NCBI RefSeq assembly: GCF_013131805.1
Contig: NZ_JABJRC010000003.1
Span: forward strand, 620,001 to 684,000
Length of the DNA stretch: 64,000 nucleotides
Reading direction: 5' to 3'
Origin: Kribbella sandramycini
GTDB lineage: Bacteria > Actinomycetota > Actinomycetes > Propionibacteriales > Kribbellaceae
The notes under the pieces are model-generated. The model was not told the DNA's origin. It searched no databases and worked only from the letters and a program-made list of their open reading frames with translations. A program made the position numbers and the translations under genes. This document shows, one piece after another, positions 49,621-58,220 of this stretch (position 1 is its first letter; every line of letters starts with the position of its first letter).

Positions 49621-49875
49621 ATGGATATCGGCATTCGGGAGCTCCGCGACGGTCTCAGCCGCCACCTCGCGTACGTCCGCGAGGGGCACACGATCACCGT
49701 CACCGACCACGGCAAGCCGATCGCAAAGATCGTCCCGGTCGAGGGACAGACGAATCTGCAGAAGCTGATCGCCGAGGGAGTGGTTCGTCCACCGCTCCGG
49801 CCGAAGCGTCCGGCGCGGATCCCGAGCAAAGCCGACGGCATCGTCAGCGATCTGATTCCGGAGCAGCGCCGATGA
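49621..49875 (+). CDS. Antitoxin, Phd/YefM family
   Basis: 84 residues from an ATG with AGGAGA upstream; in-frame GTGs at 49588 and 49564 are possible alternative starts. The N-terminus DIGIRELRDGLSRHLAYVREG followed by ITVTDHGKPIAKIVP is the Phd/prevent-host-death DNA-binding fold. The basic Pro-rich C-terminus should neutralise the toxin. Four-base overlap with the toxin gene confirms a bicistronic toxin-antitoxin unit. Confidence 0.93.
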   Translation: MDIGIRELRDGLSRHLAYVREGHTITVTDHGKPIAKIVPVEGQTNLQKLIAEGVVRPPLRPKRPARIPSKADGIVSDLIPEQRR

Positions 49876-50309
49876 TCTGCTACTTCGACACCTCGGCGTT
49901 CGTCCCGTTGTTGATTCCCGAGCCCAGTTCGCCCGTCTGCCGGCAACTGTGGGATGACGCCGACGATGTGCTGACTACGCAGTTGACGTTCATCGAGACG
50001 GCCGGGGCGCTGGCACAGGCCGCGCGCCGTGGGCGGATCAGCAAGGCCCGAGAGACCGAGGCGCTCGAGGAGCTCGATGCCTACTGGCGCGAGCTCAACA
50101 CCATCGACATCACCAACGCGCTGGTACGCAGAGCAGCGGGGCTGACCTCGTTGGAGGTGTTGCGTGGGTACGACGCGGTGCACTGCGCGTCGGCCGAGAG
50201 CGTCCGGGAGCGGGATCTCATCTTCGCTTCAGGAGACAAACAGTTGTTGAAGGCCAGCGCCAACATCGGTCTGCACGTTGCTGACGTGAACGAGCCAGTT
50301 AGCGATTGA
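49872..50309 (+). CDS. vapC: PIN-domain toxin VapC
   Basis: 145 residues. The acidic PIN-domain residues are Asp in ICYFDTSAF (residue 6), Glu in TFIETAGAL, Asp in GYDAVHCAS and Asp in FASGDKQLL, forming the Mg-dependent ribonuclease site. It would cleave RNA (often tRNA) when released from the antitoxin. Its 3' end overlaps the convergent AAA+ gene by 11 bp. Confidence 0.95.
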   Translation: MICYFDTSAFVPLLIPEPSSPVCRQLWDDADDVLTTQLTFIETAGALAQAARRGRISKARETEALEELDAYWRELNTIDITNALVRRAAGLTSLEVLRGYDAVHCASAESVRERDLIFASGDKQLLKASANIGLHVADVNEPVSD

Positions 50310-52836
50310 GGTCCAGTGGGCGGCCGCTGCGCTCCAGTTTTCTGGGGGTGTGGCGGTCGTTTGCGGTGGGGGTGGGTTGGGGTGGGGTCAGGCCGGTTTG
50401 GCGGAGGCGGGATTGGAGGTAGGTGGCGAAGGCGGGGTCGGGGAGGGTGAGGTGGGTGGGGGTTTGGCGGAGGAGGCCTTGGGTTAGGGGGCGGGAGGCG
50501 GTGGATTCGAGGGTCCAGCGGGCTTGGGTGGCTGGGGGGAGGGGGATGCCGGTGGGGTGGAGGTGGGCGGCTTTGGTGAGGAGGGACTTTTCGGCGGGGG
50601 TGCAGTTGTGCCAGGCGGCTTCGTAGTGGGGGCGGGAGATGGCTGCGTGGTGGGCGGTGGCGGCTTTGGCGGTGGTGAGGGTGAGGGGGACGTCGGCGGT
50701 GGCGGCCAGGGCGCGGAGGCGGGCTGGGTTGCCGTTGGCCGCGGTGAGGAGGTGGTCGACGGCCTCGGGGGTGTGGGGGATGCCGGCCTGGCGGAGGGGT
50801 TCGGTGAGGGTGGGGCGTAGTTCGGCGTCGGTGAAGGGGGCGAGGGTGCGGATGTCGAAGCGGGTGACGACATCCGACTCGACGCCGGAGCGGCCGCCGG
50901 AGGCAGCCAGTAGCCGACTGGTCAGCTGCTCCCCGCCGGCGCCGACCAGGAAGACCGGCTGCCGGTTCTGTTCGAGGCGAGCGGCCAGCTCGGTGAAATC
51001 GATCAGGTCGCGTTCGGACGCCGCATCGAGGTTGTCGATCATCAGCACGATCGGTTCGCCCTTGGCCTTGGCCAGAGCGCCGAGGCGGTCGGCCAGATCG
51101 TTCAGCGAGCCGCCGACCGGGTCCGGACGTTCGCTGTCGTGCTGCTCCTTGGCAACGAACTGAAAGGCACCCGGTACGCCGATGCGGACCTCGTTACCCG
51201 ACTGCGGGTTCCGGCTCCGCGAGGCCAGCTTGTCGAGGTCCTTCTTCAACCCGCGGGCCGCGACGAACCCGTAGTGGTCCCGAAAGCTGTCCAGGTCCTG
51301 ACTGATCGCGCGCACCAGCCGGTTCTCCAGCGGCTCCCGAGGTGAGGCGTCGACCCGGAGCGACTTCCACCCCTGGCGCGCGGCCAGCTCGGCAGTGCGG
51401 TCCAGCTCATGGCTCTTCCCCATCCCCGGCGCACCGGTGAACAGCACGGTCGTCGACGTCGGCGTCCGCTGGTGGAGCGAGATGGGCCGCCCCTCCCCGT
51501 CCCGCCGGTCAACCCGGTACGCCGGCTCCCGCGTCGCCCCGAATACGCCAACCGCGCGTCTGGCCACCGGTACGGCGACCTGCTGCCGCGCAGCCGCAGC
51601 AACCAGAGCAGGCGCGGCTGGAGTCTGGTCCAGCTGACCGTTGACCCAGTCGCGCATACCGCCTTCGGCGAAGTCGACGTACTCGCCCCGCTCCCGCAGC
51701 AGCCCGCGTGCGACCAGCTCCTGCCGGGCCTGGTCGATCGGCTGCCAGTTGGCCGTCGCCTCGGTCTCCGCCGGCATCGACAGCCCATTGACACCCTGAG
51801 CCGCTACGCGAGCCAGCAGCTCCTTCTGCCCATCAGTGCACTTCTGCCACCGCCCCTGATACAGCACCGCAGACCGTGCCTCGACCCGCGCAGCGGCCGC
51901 AGCAGCCACCGCGCCGGTCAAACCGGTCCGCGGATCAGTCAGCTCAAGCGCAGTGTCCGCAAGCGTGCGCAGCCGACTCGGATCGCCGTTCGCCGCCCGC
52001 AGCAGCCCCTCAACCCCCGCACGCTCGTACGGCACCCCAGCCCGTTCCAGAGGCACAGTCAGCGCGGGCCGCAGTTCGTCGGCCGACATGATCCCCAGCT
52101 CGCGGATGTCGAAGCCCACCCGCCCGGACACGGCCTGAATCCGACTCGCCGTCAGAGCCCCACCCGCCGCGACCAGCCAGACCGGCTGGCCACGCTGCTG
52201 CAGATGTCCCGCCAACTCGTTCAGCCCAGCCAGATCGGACGCCGATGCCGCGTCGACGTTGTCGACCAACAGCAGCACCGGCTTGTCGGCGAGCTCCCCC
52301 AGCTGATCAGCGACGTCGGTCAGCGTCGTACCGGGCGGTGCGGACGGCGTAGCGTCCCACTGGCGCTTGGTGACGAACTGGACCGGCCCGCCGCCGATCC
52401 GCACCTCAGCGCCGTGCTGAACCTTCCGATGCCGCTGTGTCAGCTCCCGGACCGCTCGCTTCAGCTTCCGGACCTGAAACCGGCCGAACTGCTTCCGCAG
52501 CGTGCCCATGTCATCCGTGATCGCCCGCGTCAGCCGATGCTCCAGCGGCTCCCGCGCCGACGCCTCGACCCGGATCGCCGTCCAGCCGCGCTGCGCGGCC
52601 AACTGCTGCGCCCGGTCCAGCTCCAGCGTCTTCCCCAAGCCGGGCGCTCCGGTGAACAGAACCGCCCGCTGCGCAGGTAGCGCTGCCGACAACGACACAG
52701 GTCGCCCTAGCCGGTCGGTCCGACTCGCTGCGTACGCCGGGCGTCGCGGCGTCCCGAACACCTGGCTCATGCGGCCAAGCCTGCGCACCTCAGCTGAACG
52801 CCGCCCCTCCAGCACCTGAACGGCAAGGGCGTTCAT
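50299..52836 (-). CDS. Twin AAA+ ATPase with tandem duplicated ATPase-winged helix units
   Basis: 845 residues made of two homologous halves. Each begins with VFGxxRxPAYxxxRxDxxGRP, has Walker A (FTGAPGLGKT near residue 61; FTGAPGMGKS near 470), a Walker B (LLLVDNVDAAS; VLMIDNLDAAS), a sensor-type GAGG region, and a C-terminal winged-helix-like part (CTDGQKELLARVA; CTPAEKSLLTKAA). The architecture resembles Orc/AAA_16 ATPases but I know no named family with this duplication. The start is uncertain: ATG 52770, right at the first repeat, is as plausible as 52836. The last 570 bp are extremely C-rich on the coding strand. It is divergent from six secreted paralogs; any link is inference. Confidence 0.8.
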   Translation of the reverse strand: MNALAVQVLEGRRSAEVRRLGRMSQVFGTPRRPAYAASRTDRLGRPVSLSAALPAQRAVLFTGAPGLGKTLELDRAQQLAAQRGWTAIRVEASAREPLEHRLTRAITDDMGTLRKQFGRFQVRKLKRAVRELTQRHRKVQHGAEVRIGGGPVQFVTKRQWDATPSAPPGTTLTDVADQLGELADKPVLLLVDNVDAASASDLAGLNELAGHLQQRGQPVWLVAAGGALTASRIQAVSGRVGFDIRELGIMSADELRPALTVPLERAGVPYERAGVEGLLRAANGDPSRLRTLADTALELTDPRTGLTGAVAAAAAARVEARSAVLYQGRWQKCTDGQKELLARVAAQGVNGLSMPAETEATANWQPIDQARQELVARGLLRERGEYVDFAEGGMRDWVNGQLDQTPAAPALVAAAARQQVAVPVARRAVGVFGATREPAYRVDRRDGEGRPISLHQRTPTSTTVLFTGAPGMGKSHELDRTAELAARQGWKSLRVDASPREPLENRLVRAISQDLDSFRDHYGFVAARGLKKDLDKLASRSRNPQSGNEVRIGVPGAFQFVAKEQHDSERPDPVGGSLNDLADRLGALAKAKGEPIVLMIDNLDAASERDLIDFTELAARLEQNRQPVFLVGAGGEQLTSRLLAASGGRSGVESDVVTRFDIRTLAPFTDAELRPTLTEPLRQAGIPHTPEAVDHLLTAANGNPARLRALAATADVPLTLTTAKAATAHHAAISRPHYEAAWHNCTPAEKSLLTKAAHLHPTGIPLPPATQARWTLESTASRPLTQGLLRQTPTHLTLPDPAFATYLQSRLRQTGLTPPQPTPTANDRHTPRKLERSGRPLDLNR

Positions 52837-52846
52837 TCTGGTCTAG
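52835..52846 (+). promoter_or_regulatory. ATTCYGGTC motif 1 (before paralog 1)
   Basis: ATTCTGGTCTAG, 43 bp upstream of the paralog 1 start; near-identical to ATTCCGGTCTAG exactly 43 bp before the ATG at 57210 in paralog 5, and related to ATTCCGGTCCA before paralog 4. Probable shared promoter or operator element. Confidence 0.45.
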
Positions 52847-52877
52847 TCGTCATCGCGAAGTCTGACAGCCTGTCACC

Positions 52878-53927
52878 ATGAAGACTCGAATCCTCGCGGC
52901 GCTCTGCGCCGTTCCGCTGGCGGCCGGCGTCCTCGGCGCGGCCCCGGCCTACGCCGAACCCGATCCCCTCCTCTCGGTCACCAGCGTCCAGCTGAGCAAG
53001 ACGTCGGTGACCGTGACCGGGCTGCAGACCGAGAAGATCGACGTCACGGTCAAGGGCGGCTACGACTCGGACAACCCCGGTGACGAGAACACCACGCTGA
53101 ACGTCTACCTGAAGCGGACCAGCGGCTCCGGCGACCTGACCCGGGTCGTCTCCACCGACCTGAAGCGGACCGCCGGCACCGTGCAGAACGGCACCTGGAC
53201 CGGCCCGCTGAACGTGCCCTCGACCGCGGACGGCACCTTCACCGTGTTCGGCGTCGGCACCGGCCCGTACGGCTCGCCCGGTAGCGGTATGCCGTACGAC
53301 ATCACGCCGTACGCCGGTCAGAACGTGCTCGTCAAGGGCAGCCACCAGCCGAAGATCACCTGGACGGTCTCGCCCGCGGTGGTCCCGGTCGGCAAGCCGT
53401 ACAAGATCACCTGGAAGGTCACCGACTCGGCGACCGGCAAGCCGTTCGGCGGCAAGGTGCGCGTCGGGGCGGGCGTCGACAACGTCTGCGCCGAGGGCGG
53501 CCCGGCCCAGACCTTCACCGACGCCAACGGCGTCCTGACCAAGTCGTACGCCGCCTCCGACGCGGCGTTCCTGCACTGCTTCGAGGTGCCGACCGAGCCG
53601 TACGCGATCGTCTCCGAGAGCTTCTTCGTCAAGCGCCAGGCGGGCGTCTCCGCGACCCCGGCCAAGACCAGCGCCAAGGTCGGGACTGTTGTCCCGGTCA
53701 ACGGCTCGGTCTCGGGCGCGCCGTACAAATGCGCGGTGCACTTCCAGCGGCTGCAGGGCGCGAGCCAGTGGCGTACGGTCAGCTCCTCGACCGTCCGCTC
53801 CAGCGGCCGGTTCACCGTCGACGGCAAGGCTGTTGCCAAGGGCAAGCTCTCGTACCGGGTGCTGCTGTCCGCCTGTGACAACTTCGCCGCCGCCTCCAGC
53901 AAGTCGTTCGCGATCACCGGAGTCTGA
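52878..53927 (+). CDS. Secreted paralog 1 of a six-gene tandem family
   Basis: 349 residues with a Sec signal peptide (RILAALCAVPLAAGVLGAAPAYA). Three beta-rich modules follow: one ending in the family motif LNVPSTADGTF (about 30-130), one with VPVGKPYKITWKVTDSATGKP (about 150-240) and one with PAKTSAKVGTVVPVNGS then GASQWRTV (about 255-349). Conserved Cys pairs in modules 2 and 3 probably form disulfides. No catalytic motif is seen. The family is unknown to me beyond similar exported proteins of actinobacteria. Here the usual QRLYG is QRLQG, making it the most diverged copy. Paralog 2 starts three bases after its stop. Confidence 0.85.
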   Translation: MKTRILAALCAVPLAAGVLGAAPAYAEPDPLLSVTSVQLSKTSVTVTGLQTEKIDVTVKGGYDSDNPGDENTTLNVYLKRTSGSGDLTRVVSTDLKRTAGTVQNGTWTGPLNVPSTADGTFTVFGVGTGPYGSPGSGMPYDITPYAGQNVLVKGSHQPKITWTVSPAVVPVGKPYKITWKVTDSATGKPFGGKVRVGAGVDNVCAEGGPAQTFTDANGVLTKSYAASDAAFLHCFEVPTEPYAIVSESFFVKRQAGVSATPAKTSAKVGTVVPVNGSVSGAPYKCAVHFQRLQGASQWRTVSSSTVRSSGRFTVDGKAVAKGKLSYRVLLSACDNFAAASSKSFAITGV

Positions 53928-53930
53928 CCG

Positions 53931-54974
53931 ATGACCAGACGCGTCCTGGCGGTTCTCCTGGCCGCACCCCTGGCCGGAGCGGCCCTGACCGGTACGGCGC
54001 ACGCCGCCGACCCGGATTTCAGCGCCGAATCGATCGTCGTCGACCGCTCGAGTGTCGCGGTCGCCAGTCTGAACACCGTCGCAGTCACCATCACCGTGAA
54101 GGGCAAGGTCAACGTCGGGAATCCGGCCGCGACCGACGTTCAGCTGTACGCGAACCTGAAGCGCACCGGCGCGGCGCCGGCCGGGATCAGCTGGGTGGTC
54201 TCCGACAACCTGAAGCAGATCTCCGGCACCGCCGCGGACGGCGTCTGGCAAGGCAAGGTCAACGTGCCGTCCACCGCCAACGGCACGTTGACGATCGACG
54301 GGATCGCCCTCGGCCGCTTCGACCCGGCGTCGGGCTCCAACATCAGCCCGACGCCGGTCGACGGCCCGGTCATCGACGTCAAGGGCGTCCATCAGCCGAA
54401 GTTCACCGCGACGCCGACCCCGGCCGTCTCGGCACTCGGCACACCGGTCTCGATCCGCTGGCAGGTCACCGACTCCGAGACCGGTCAGCCGTACGGCAGC
54501 AAGCTGAAGGTCATCGTTGCGGACGACAACGGCTGCGTCGAGCGCGTCGGCGCGGCCGGCTCGGTGCTGACCGACACCGCCGGGGTCATCGTCCAGAAGG
54601 CCGTATCGGACGACGCGGTGAAGTGCTTGCTGATCCCGGGCAGCCAGGCGCCGATCGGCGGCACGTCGACCGTCCTCGACCACCCCGGCGTCGTCACCGC
54701 CGTCCCGGCGAAGACCAGCGCCAAGGTCGGGACGATCGTCCCGGTCAACGGCGTCGTCAAGGTCGCGCCGCTGTACTGCCCGGTCAACCTGCAGCGACTG
54801 TACGGCGCGAGCCAGTGGCGCACCGTAGGCACCGTGAAATCGGACTCCCGAAAGCGGTACACGCTCCAGGCCCAGCCGGCCTACAAAGGCCGGATTCCCT
54901 ACCGTGTGCAGTTCCCCACATGCTCGAACTACCGGACCGCGGTGAGCCCCACGTTCCACATCATGGGCACATGA
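53931..54974 (+). CDS. Secreted paralog 2 of the tandem family
   Basis: 347 residues; signal peptide RVLAVLLAAPLAGAALTGTAHA. Same three-module plan: RSSVAVASLNTVAVTITV and VNVPSTANGTLTI, then SIRWQVTDSETGQPYGSKL with Cys in DDNGCVE and KCLLIPG, then PAKTSAKVGTIVPVNG, CPVNLQRLYGASQWRTVG and AQPAYKGRIPYRVQFPTC. The stop overlaps the start of paralog 3 (ATGA), so paralogs 1-3 form one tightly coupled operon. Exported; function unknown. Confidence 0.85.
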   Translation: MTRRVLAVLLAAPLAGAALTGTAHAADPDFSAESIVVDRSSVAVASLNTVAVTITVKGKVNVGNPAATDVQLYANLKRTGAAPAGISWVVSDNLKQISGTAADGVWQGKVNVPSTANGTLTIDGIALGRFDPASGSNISPTPVDGPVIDVKGVHQPKFTATPTPAVSALGTPVSIRWQVTDSETGQPYGSKLKVIVADDNGCVERVGAAGSVLTDTAGVIVQKAVSDDAVKCLLIPGSQAPIGGTSTVLDHPGVVTAVPAKTSAKVGTIVPVNGVVKVAPLYCPVNLQRLYGASQWRTVGTVKSDSRKRYTLQAQPAYKGRIPYRVQFPTCSNYRTAVSPTFHIMGT

Positions 54975-56014
54975 AGACTCGAACCATCTTGACCGCCCTG
55001 GGCGCCGTGCCGCTGGTCGGCGCGGTGCTCACCGGTCTCCCGGCGGCGGCCGGGCCCGTGGCGTGGGGCCTTCAGGTCCAGAGCGTCGAACTGAACAAGG
55101 CGTCCGTCGCGGTGGCCGGGCTGAACACCGTCCCGGTGACGATCGTCGTGAAGGCGACGTACGACGAGGGTAAGCCGGGGCAGGTGATGCACGCCGAGCT
55201 GAACGCCGATGACACGTACCCGGGCACCCAGGTGTTCTCGGAGCCGTTGACGCTGATCGCCGGCTCGGGCACCGACGGCACCTGGCGGGGCACGGTGAAC
55301 GTGCCGTCGACGGCGAACGGCAAGTTCGTGGTGAGCAAGGTGCGGGCCGGCGCGTGGGATCCGAAGGTCCAGTCCCCGGACATGGGCTTCGTCGAGAACG
55401 TCTCGATGACGGTCAAGGGCGTGCACATCCCGAAGATCACCCACCAGGTCGACCAGGATCCGGTGCCATTCGGGAAGCCGTACAAGATCACCTGGCGGGT
55501 CACCGATTCCGCGACCGGCAAGCCGTACGGGACCAAGCTGAAGGTGATGTCCTTCAAGGGCGTGACCTGCCTGGAGACCAAAGGCCTCAAGAGCCCCGTC
55601 CACACCAACACCGCCGGTGCGCTCGTCGTGTCCTACCAACCGAAGGATGCGGACAGCCTGAACTGTCTGCTGCTGCCCGGCACCCAGGCGCCGATCGACA
55701 GCCGCGTGATTGCGCCCAACCGCCCGGGTGTGGTCAGCGCGACGCCGGCGAAGACCAGCGCCAAGGTCGGCACGAGCGTCGACGTCAAGGGCAACGTGCT
55801 GGGCTTGAACATGGACTGCTCGGTCTACCTGCAGAAGCTGCACGGCGCCTCGCAGTGGCGCTCGCTGCGCAGCACCAAACTCGGGCAGAGCGGCCGGTAC
55901 ACGTTGCAGGCGCAGCCGACGGCCAAGGGGAAGGGCACCTACCGGGTCCAGTTCCCGAAGTGCCGGGAGACGCTCGCGGGCGTCAGCAAGAGCTTCAGCA
56001 TCACCGGTGTGTGA
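54971..56014 (+). CDS. Secreted paralog 3 of the tandem family
   Basis: 347 residues from the ATG that overlaps the paralog 2 stop. Signal peptide RTILTALGAVPLVGAVLTGLPAAA. Modules as in the other copies: SVAVAGLNTVPVTIVVKA, VNVPSTANGKFVV; FGKPYKITWRVTDSATGKPYG; PAKTSAKVGTSVDVKGN with LQKLHGASQWRSL in place of LQRLYGASQWRTV. The end of this gene supplies the A of a second ATTCCGGTCC motif. Exported; function unknown. Confidence 0.85.
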   Translation: MKTRTILTALGAVPLVGAVLTGLPAAAGPVAWGLQVQSVELNKASVAVAGLNTVPVTIVVKATYDEGKPGQVMHAELNADDTYPGTQVFSEPLTLIAGSGTDGTWRGTVNVPSTANGKFVVSKVRAGAWDPKVQSPDMGFVENVSMTVKGVHIPKITHQVDQDPVPFGKPYKITWRVTDSATGKPYGTKLKVMSFKGVTCLETKGLKSPVHTNTAGALVVSYQPKDADSLNCLLLPGTQAPIDSRVIAPNRPGVVSATPAKTSAKVGTSVDVKGNVLGLNMDCSVYLQKLHGASQWRSLRSTKLGQSGRYTLQAQPTAKGKGTYRVQFPKCRETLAGVSKSFSITGV

Positions 56015-56024
56015 TTCCGGTCCA
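56014..56024 (+). promoter_or_regulatory. ATTCYGGTC motif 2 (before paralog 4)
   Basis: ATTCCGGTCCA beginning at the last base of the paralog 3 stop, 86 bp before the paralog 4 start; related to the motifs at 52835 and 57167. Confidence 0.35.
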
Positions 56025-56099
56025 TCCGTCGCGCCCGATCGCGCAGTAGTTCGGCGCGCGTCTTGGCGCGACGGGTGGATCAGCCGCACGCTCAGCAGT

Positions 56100-57167
56100 A
56101 TGCGGAAGACACGAGTGGTTGCGGCGCTCCTCACGGCGTCGCTGGTCGGGCTGGCGCTCAGCGCCCCCGCCGCGCAGGCAGATCCGGACCCGCACCTCAC
56201 GGTGACGCAGGTTCGGGTGATCAGGACGACGCCGGTCGCGGTGTCGTCGCTCAACACGGTCCCGGTCACCCTTGAGGTCGACGCCAAGTACACCTGGCCC
56301 GACGCCGAGCCGAACATGACGCTGTTCGCGATCCTGAAGCGTTCCGCGGGCACCGGACAGGTCGGCTACCTCTACTCGACACCGCTCAAGCGGTACTCCG
56401 GTACCACGCAGAACGGGAAGTGGCGGGGCGTCGTCAACGTGCCCTCGACTGCGAACGGCAAGTTCAAGGTCACCGGGATCATGACCGGGCAGTTCTGGCC
56501 CGGCAGCGGTGACATGACCGACCCGACACCGGTACCGGACCCGCAACCCGTGGAGCTGACGGTCAACGGCACCAACCAACCGCGGATCACCGCCCGCGTG
56601 CTCCCGGACCCAGTGCCCTTCGGCAAGGGCTACACGATCCGCTACTCGGTGATCAACGGTCAGACCGGTAAGCCGTACGGCAGCAGGCTCCGGGTCTGGC
56701 TGCGGGACGACAACCAGTGCGTCGAGGCCTTCGGCGGCCCTGGTGAGCTCACCGACACGAACGGCTACATCAACAAGGTCGTGCCGGCCGGCCCGAACGC
56801 CGGTGAGTACCTGAACTGCCTGCTCCTGCCAGGCGACCCGGCCCCCAATGGCTGGCTGTCCATCTTCGTCAACCGCCCCGGCATCGTCTCGGCGACGCCG
56901 TCCAAGACCAGCGCGCCCGTCGGCTCCCTGGTCCCGGTGACCGGCTCCGTCGCCGGCGCGCCGTACCGGTGCCCGGTCAACCTGCAGCGTCTGTACGGCG
57001 CCACCCAGTGGCGGACGGTCGGCACCGACACGGTCCGGCAGAGCGGCCGCTTCACCCTCACCGCGCAGCCGGCGTACAGGGGCAACATCCCGTACCGGGT
57101 CTCGTTCCCGGCTTGCTACAACTACAAGGCCGGCGTCAGCAAGACCTTCACGATCAAGGGGACCTGA
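56100..57167 (+). CDS. Secreted paralog 4 of the tandem family
   Basis: 355 residues from the ATG at 56100; the frame is open 90 bp further upstream but that part has no signal peptide. Signal peptide RVVAALLTASLVGLALSAPAAQA. Modules: TPVAVSSLNTVPVTLEVDAKY and VNVPSTANGKFKV; VPFGKGYTIRYSVINGQTGKPYG with DDNQCVE and NCLLLPG; PSKTSAPVGSLVPVTGS, CPVNLQRLYGATQWRTVG and AQPAYRGNIPYRVSFPAC. An 85-bp gap from paralog 3 suggests a separate promoter. It is closest in sequence to paralogs 5 and 6. Exported; function unknown. Confidence 0.85.
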   Translation: MRKTRVVAALLTASLVGLALSAPAAQADPDPHLTVTQVRVIRTTPVAVSSLNTVPVTLEVDAKYTWPDAEPNMTLFAILKRSAGTGQVGYLYSTPLKRYSGTTQNGKWRGVVNVPSTANGKFKVTGIMTGQFWPGSGDMTDPTPVPDPQPVELTVNGTNQPRITARVLPDPVPFGKGYTIRYSVINGQTGKPYGSRLRVWLRDDNQCVEAFGGPGELTDTNGYINKVVPAGPNAGEYLNCLLLPGDPAPNGWLSIFVNRPGIVSATPSKTSAPVGSLVPVTGSVAGAPYRCPVNLQRLYGATQWRTVGTDTVRQSGRFTLTAQPAYRGNIPYRVSFPACYNYKAGVSKTFTIKGT

Positions 57168-57178
57168 TTCCGGTCTAG
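57167..57178 (+). promoter_or_regulatory. ATTCYGGTC motif 3 (before paralog 5)
   Basis: ATTCCGGTCTAG starts at the last base of the paralog 4 stop and lies 43 bp before the ATG at 57210, the same spacing as motif 1 has to the paralog 1 start. Confidence 0.45.
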
Positions 57179-57203
57179 TGGAGCCGCCAGGAGGCTTCAA
57201 GCT

Positions 57204-58220
57204 GTGGGTATGACGAATCGACGCGTACTCGCCGCTCTCCTGGCGGCTCCGCTGGTGGTGACGACGCTCGGGGTGGCGCCGCAGGCGCAGGCCGAGCCGA
57301 AGATCGCGATCACCGATCTGAAGGTGAGCCGGTCGAGTCTGGCCGTCTCGTCGCTGAACACGGTGCCCGTGACGGTGACGCTGGACAGCACCTCGACGTC
57401 CGATGGGACGTACTTCGTGCAGTTCAAGCGGGTGGCCGGGTCGGGGCCGGAGGACGAGTTGTTCTCGATGCCGCTGCAGAAGGTCAAGCCGGGCACCTGG
57501 TCGGGGGTGCTGAACGTGCCGTCGACCGTGAACGGGACGATCAAGGCGACCGCGGTGGTGGCCGGTGAGTGGCAGCACGGCGTCGACCTGTGGGATCCGA
57601 CGCCGGTGGACGGGCCGACGATCGCGGTGACCGGGGTGCACATCCCGAAGGTCGTGTCGACGGTGATTCCGAAGCTGCCGCCGTACAACACGCCGTACTC
57701 GATCAAGTGGCAGGTCCTCGACTCGCAGACCGGCAAGCCGTACGGCACCAAGCTGAAGGTGATGCCGCGTGAGGACAACCAGTGCGTCGAGGGCGACGTC
57801 ACGCGCACCGTCCTGACCGACACGAACGGCGTCCTGACCAAGAAGTACCCGGCCGGCGACCAGGTGCTCTGCTTCCTCCTCCCGGGCAAGCCGGCGCCGA
57901 TCCTGCGGTACGGCGTCCGCGTCGACCACCCGGCCGTCATCACGGCCACCCCGTCCCGGACGAGCGCCCCGGTCGGAACAGTTGTCCCGGTCAACGGTTC
58001 GATCGTCGGCTCGCCCGTGGGCTGCGGGGTGAACCTCCAGCGCTTGTACGGTGCCTCCCAGTGGCGCACGGTCGGGAGCAGCACGGTCCGCGCGAGCGGC
58101 CGCTTCACCCTGAATGCGCAGCCGGCCTACAAGGGCGTCATCCCGTACCGGGCCCAGTTCCTCGCCTGCAACCACTTCGTCGACGGCGTCAGCAAGACCT
58201 TCACGATCAAGGGAATCTGA
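57204..58220 (+). CDS. Secreted paralog 5 of the tandem family
   Basis: 338 residues if started at GTG 57204 (AGGAGG nine bases upstream); ATG 57210 is the alternative favoured by motif spacing. Signal peptide RRVLAALLAAPLVVTTLGVA. Modules: SSLAVSSLNTVPVTVTL and LNVPSTVNGTIKA; YNTPYSIKWQVLDSQTGKPYG with DNQCVEG and LCFLLPG; PSRTSAPVGTVVPVNGS, LQRLYGASQWRTVGSSTVR and AQPAYKGVIPYRAQFLAC. The stop is followed at once by the GTG of paralog 6. Exported; function unknown. Confidence 0.85.
   Translation: MGMTNRRVLAALLAAPLVVTTLGVAPQAQAEPKIAITDLKVSRSSLAVSSLNTVPVTVTLDSTSTSDGTYFVQFKRVAGSGPEDELFSMPLQKVKPGTWSGVLNVPSTVNGTIKATAVVAGEWQHGVDLWDPTPVDGPTIAVTGVHIPKVVSTVIPKLPPYNTPYSIKWQVLDSQTGKPYGTKLKVMPREDNQCVEGDVTRTVLTDTNGVLTKKYPAGDQVLCFLLPGKPAPILRYGVRVDHPAVITATPSRTSAPVGTVVPVNGSIVGSPVGCGVNLQRLYGASQWRTVGSSTVRASGRFTLNAQPAYKGVIPYRAQFLACNHFVDGVSKTFTIKGI

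Noticed and set aside
52833..54959. A 708-codon minus-strand open frame opposite paralogs 1 and 2
   Set aside because: Same reason: shadow of a duplicated gene pair in GC-rich DNA.
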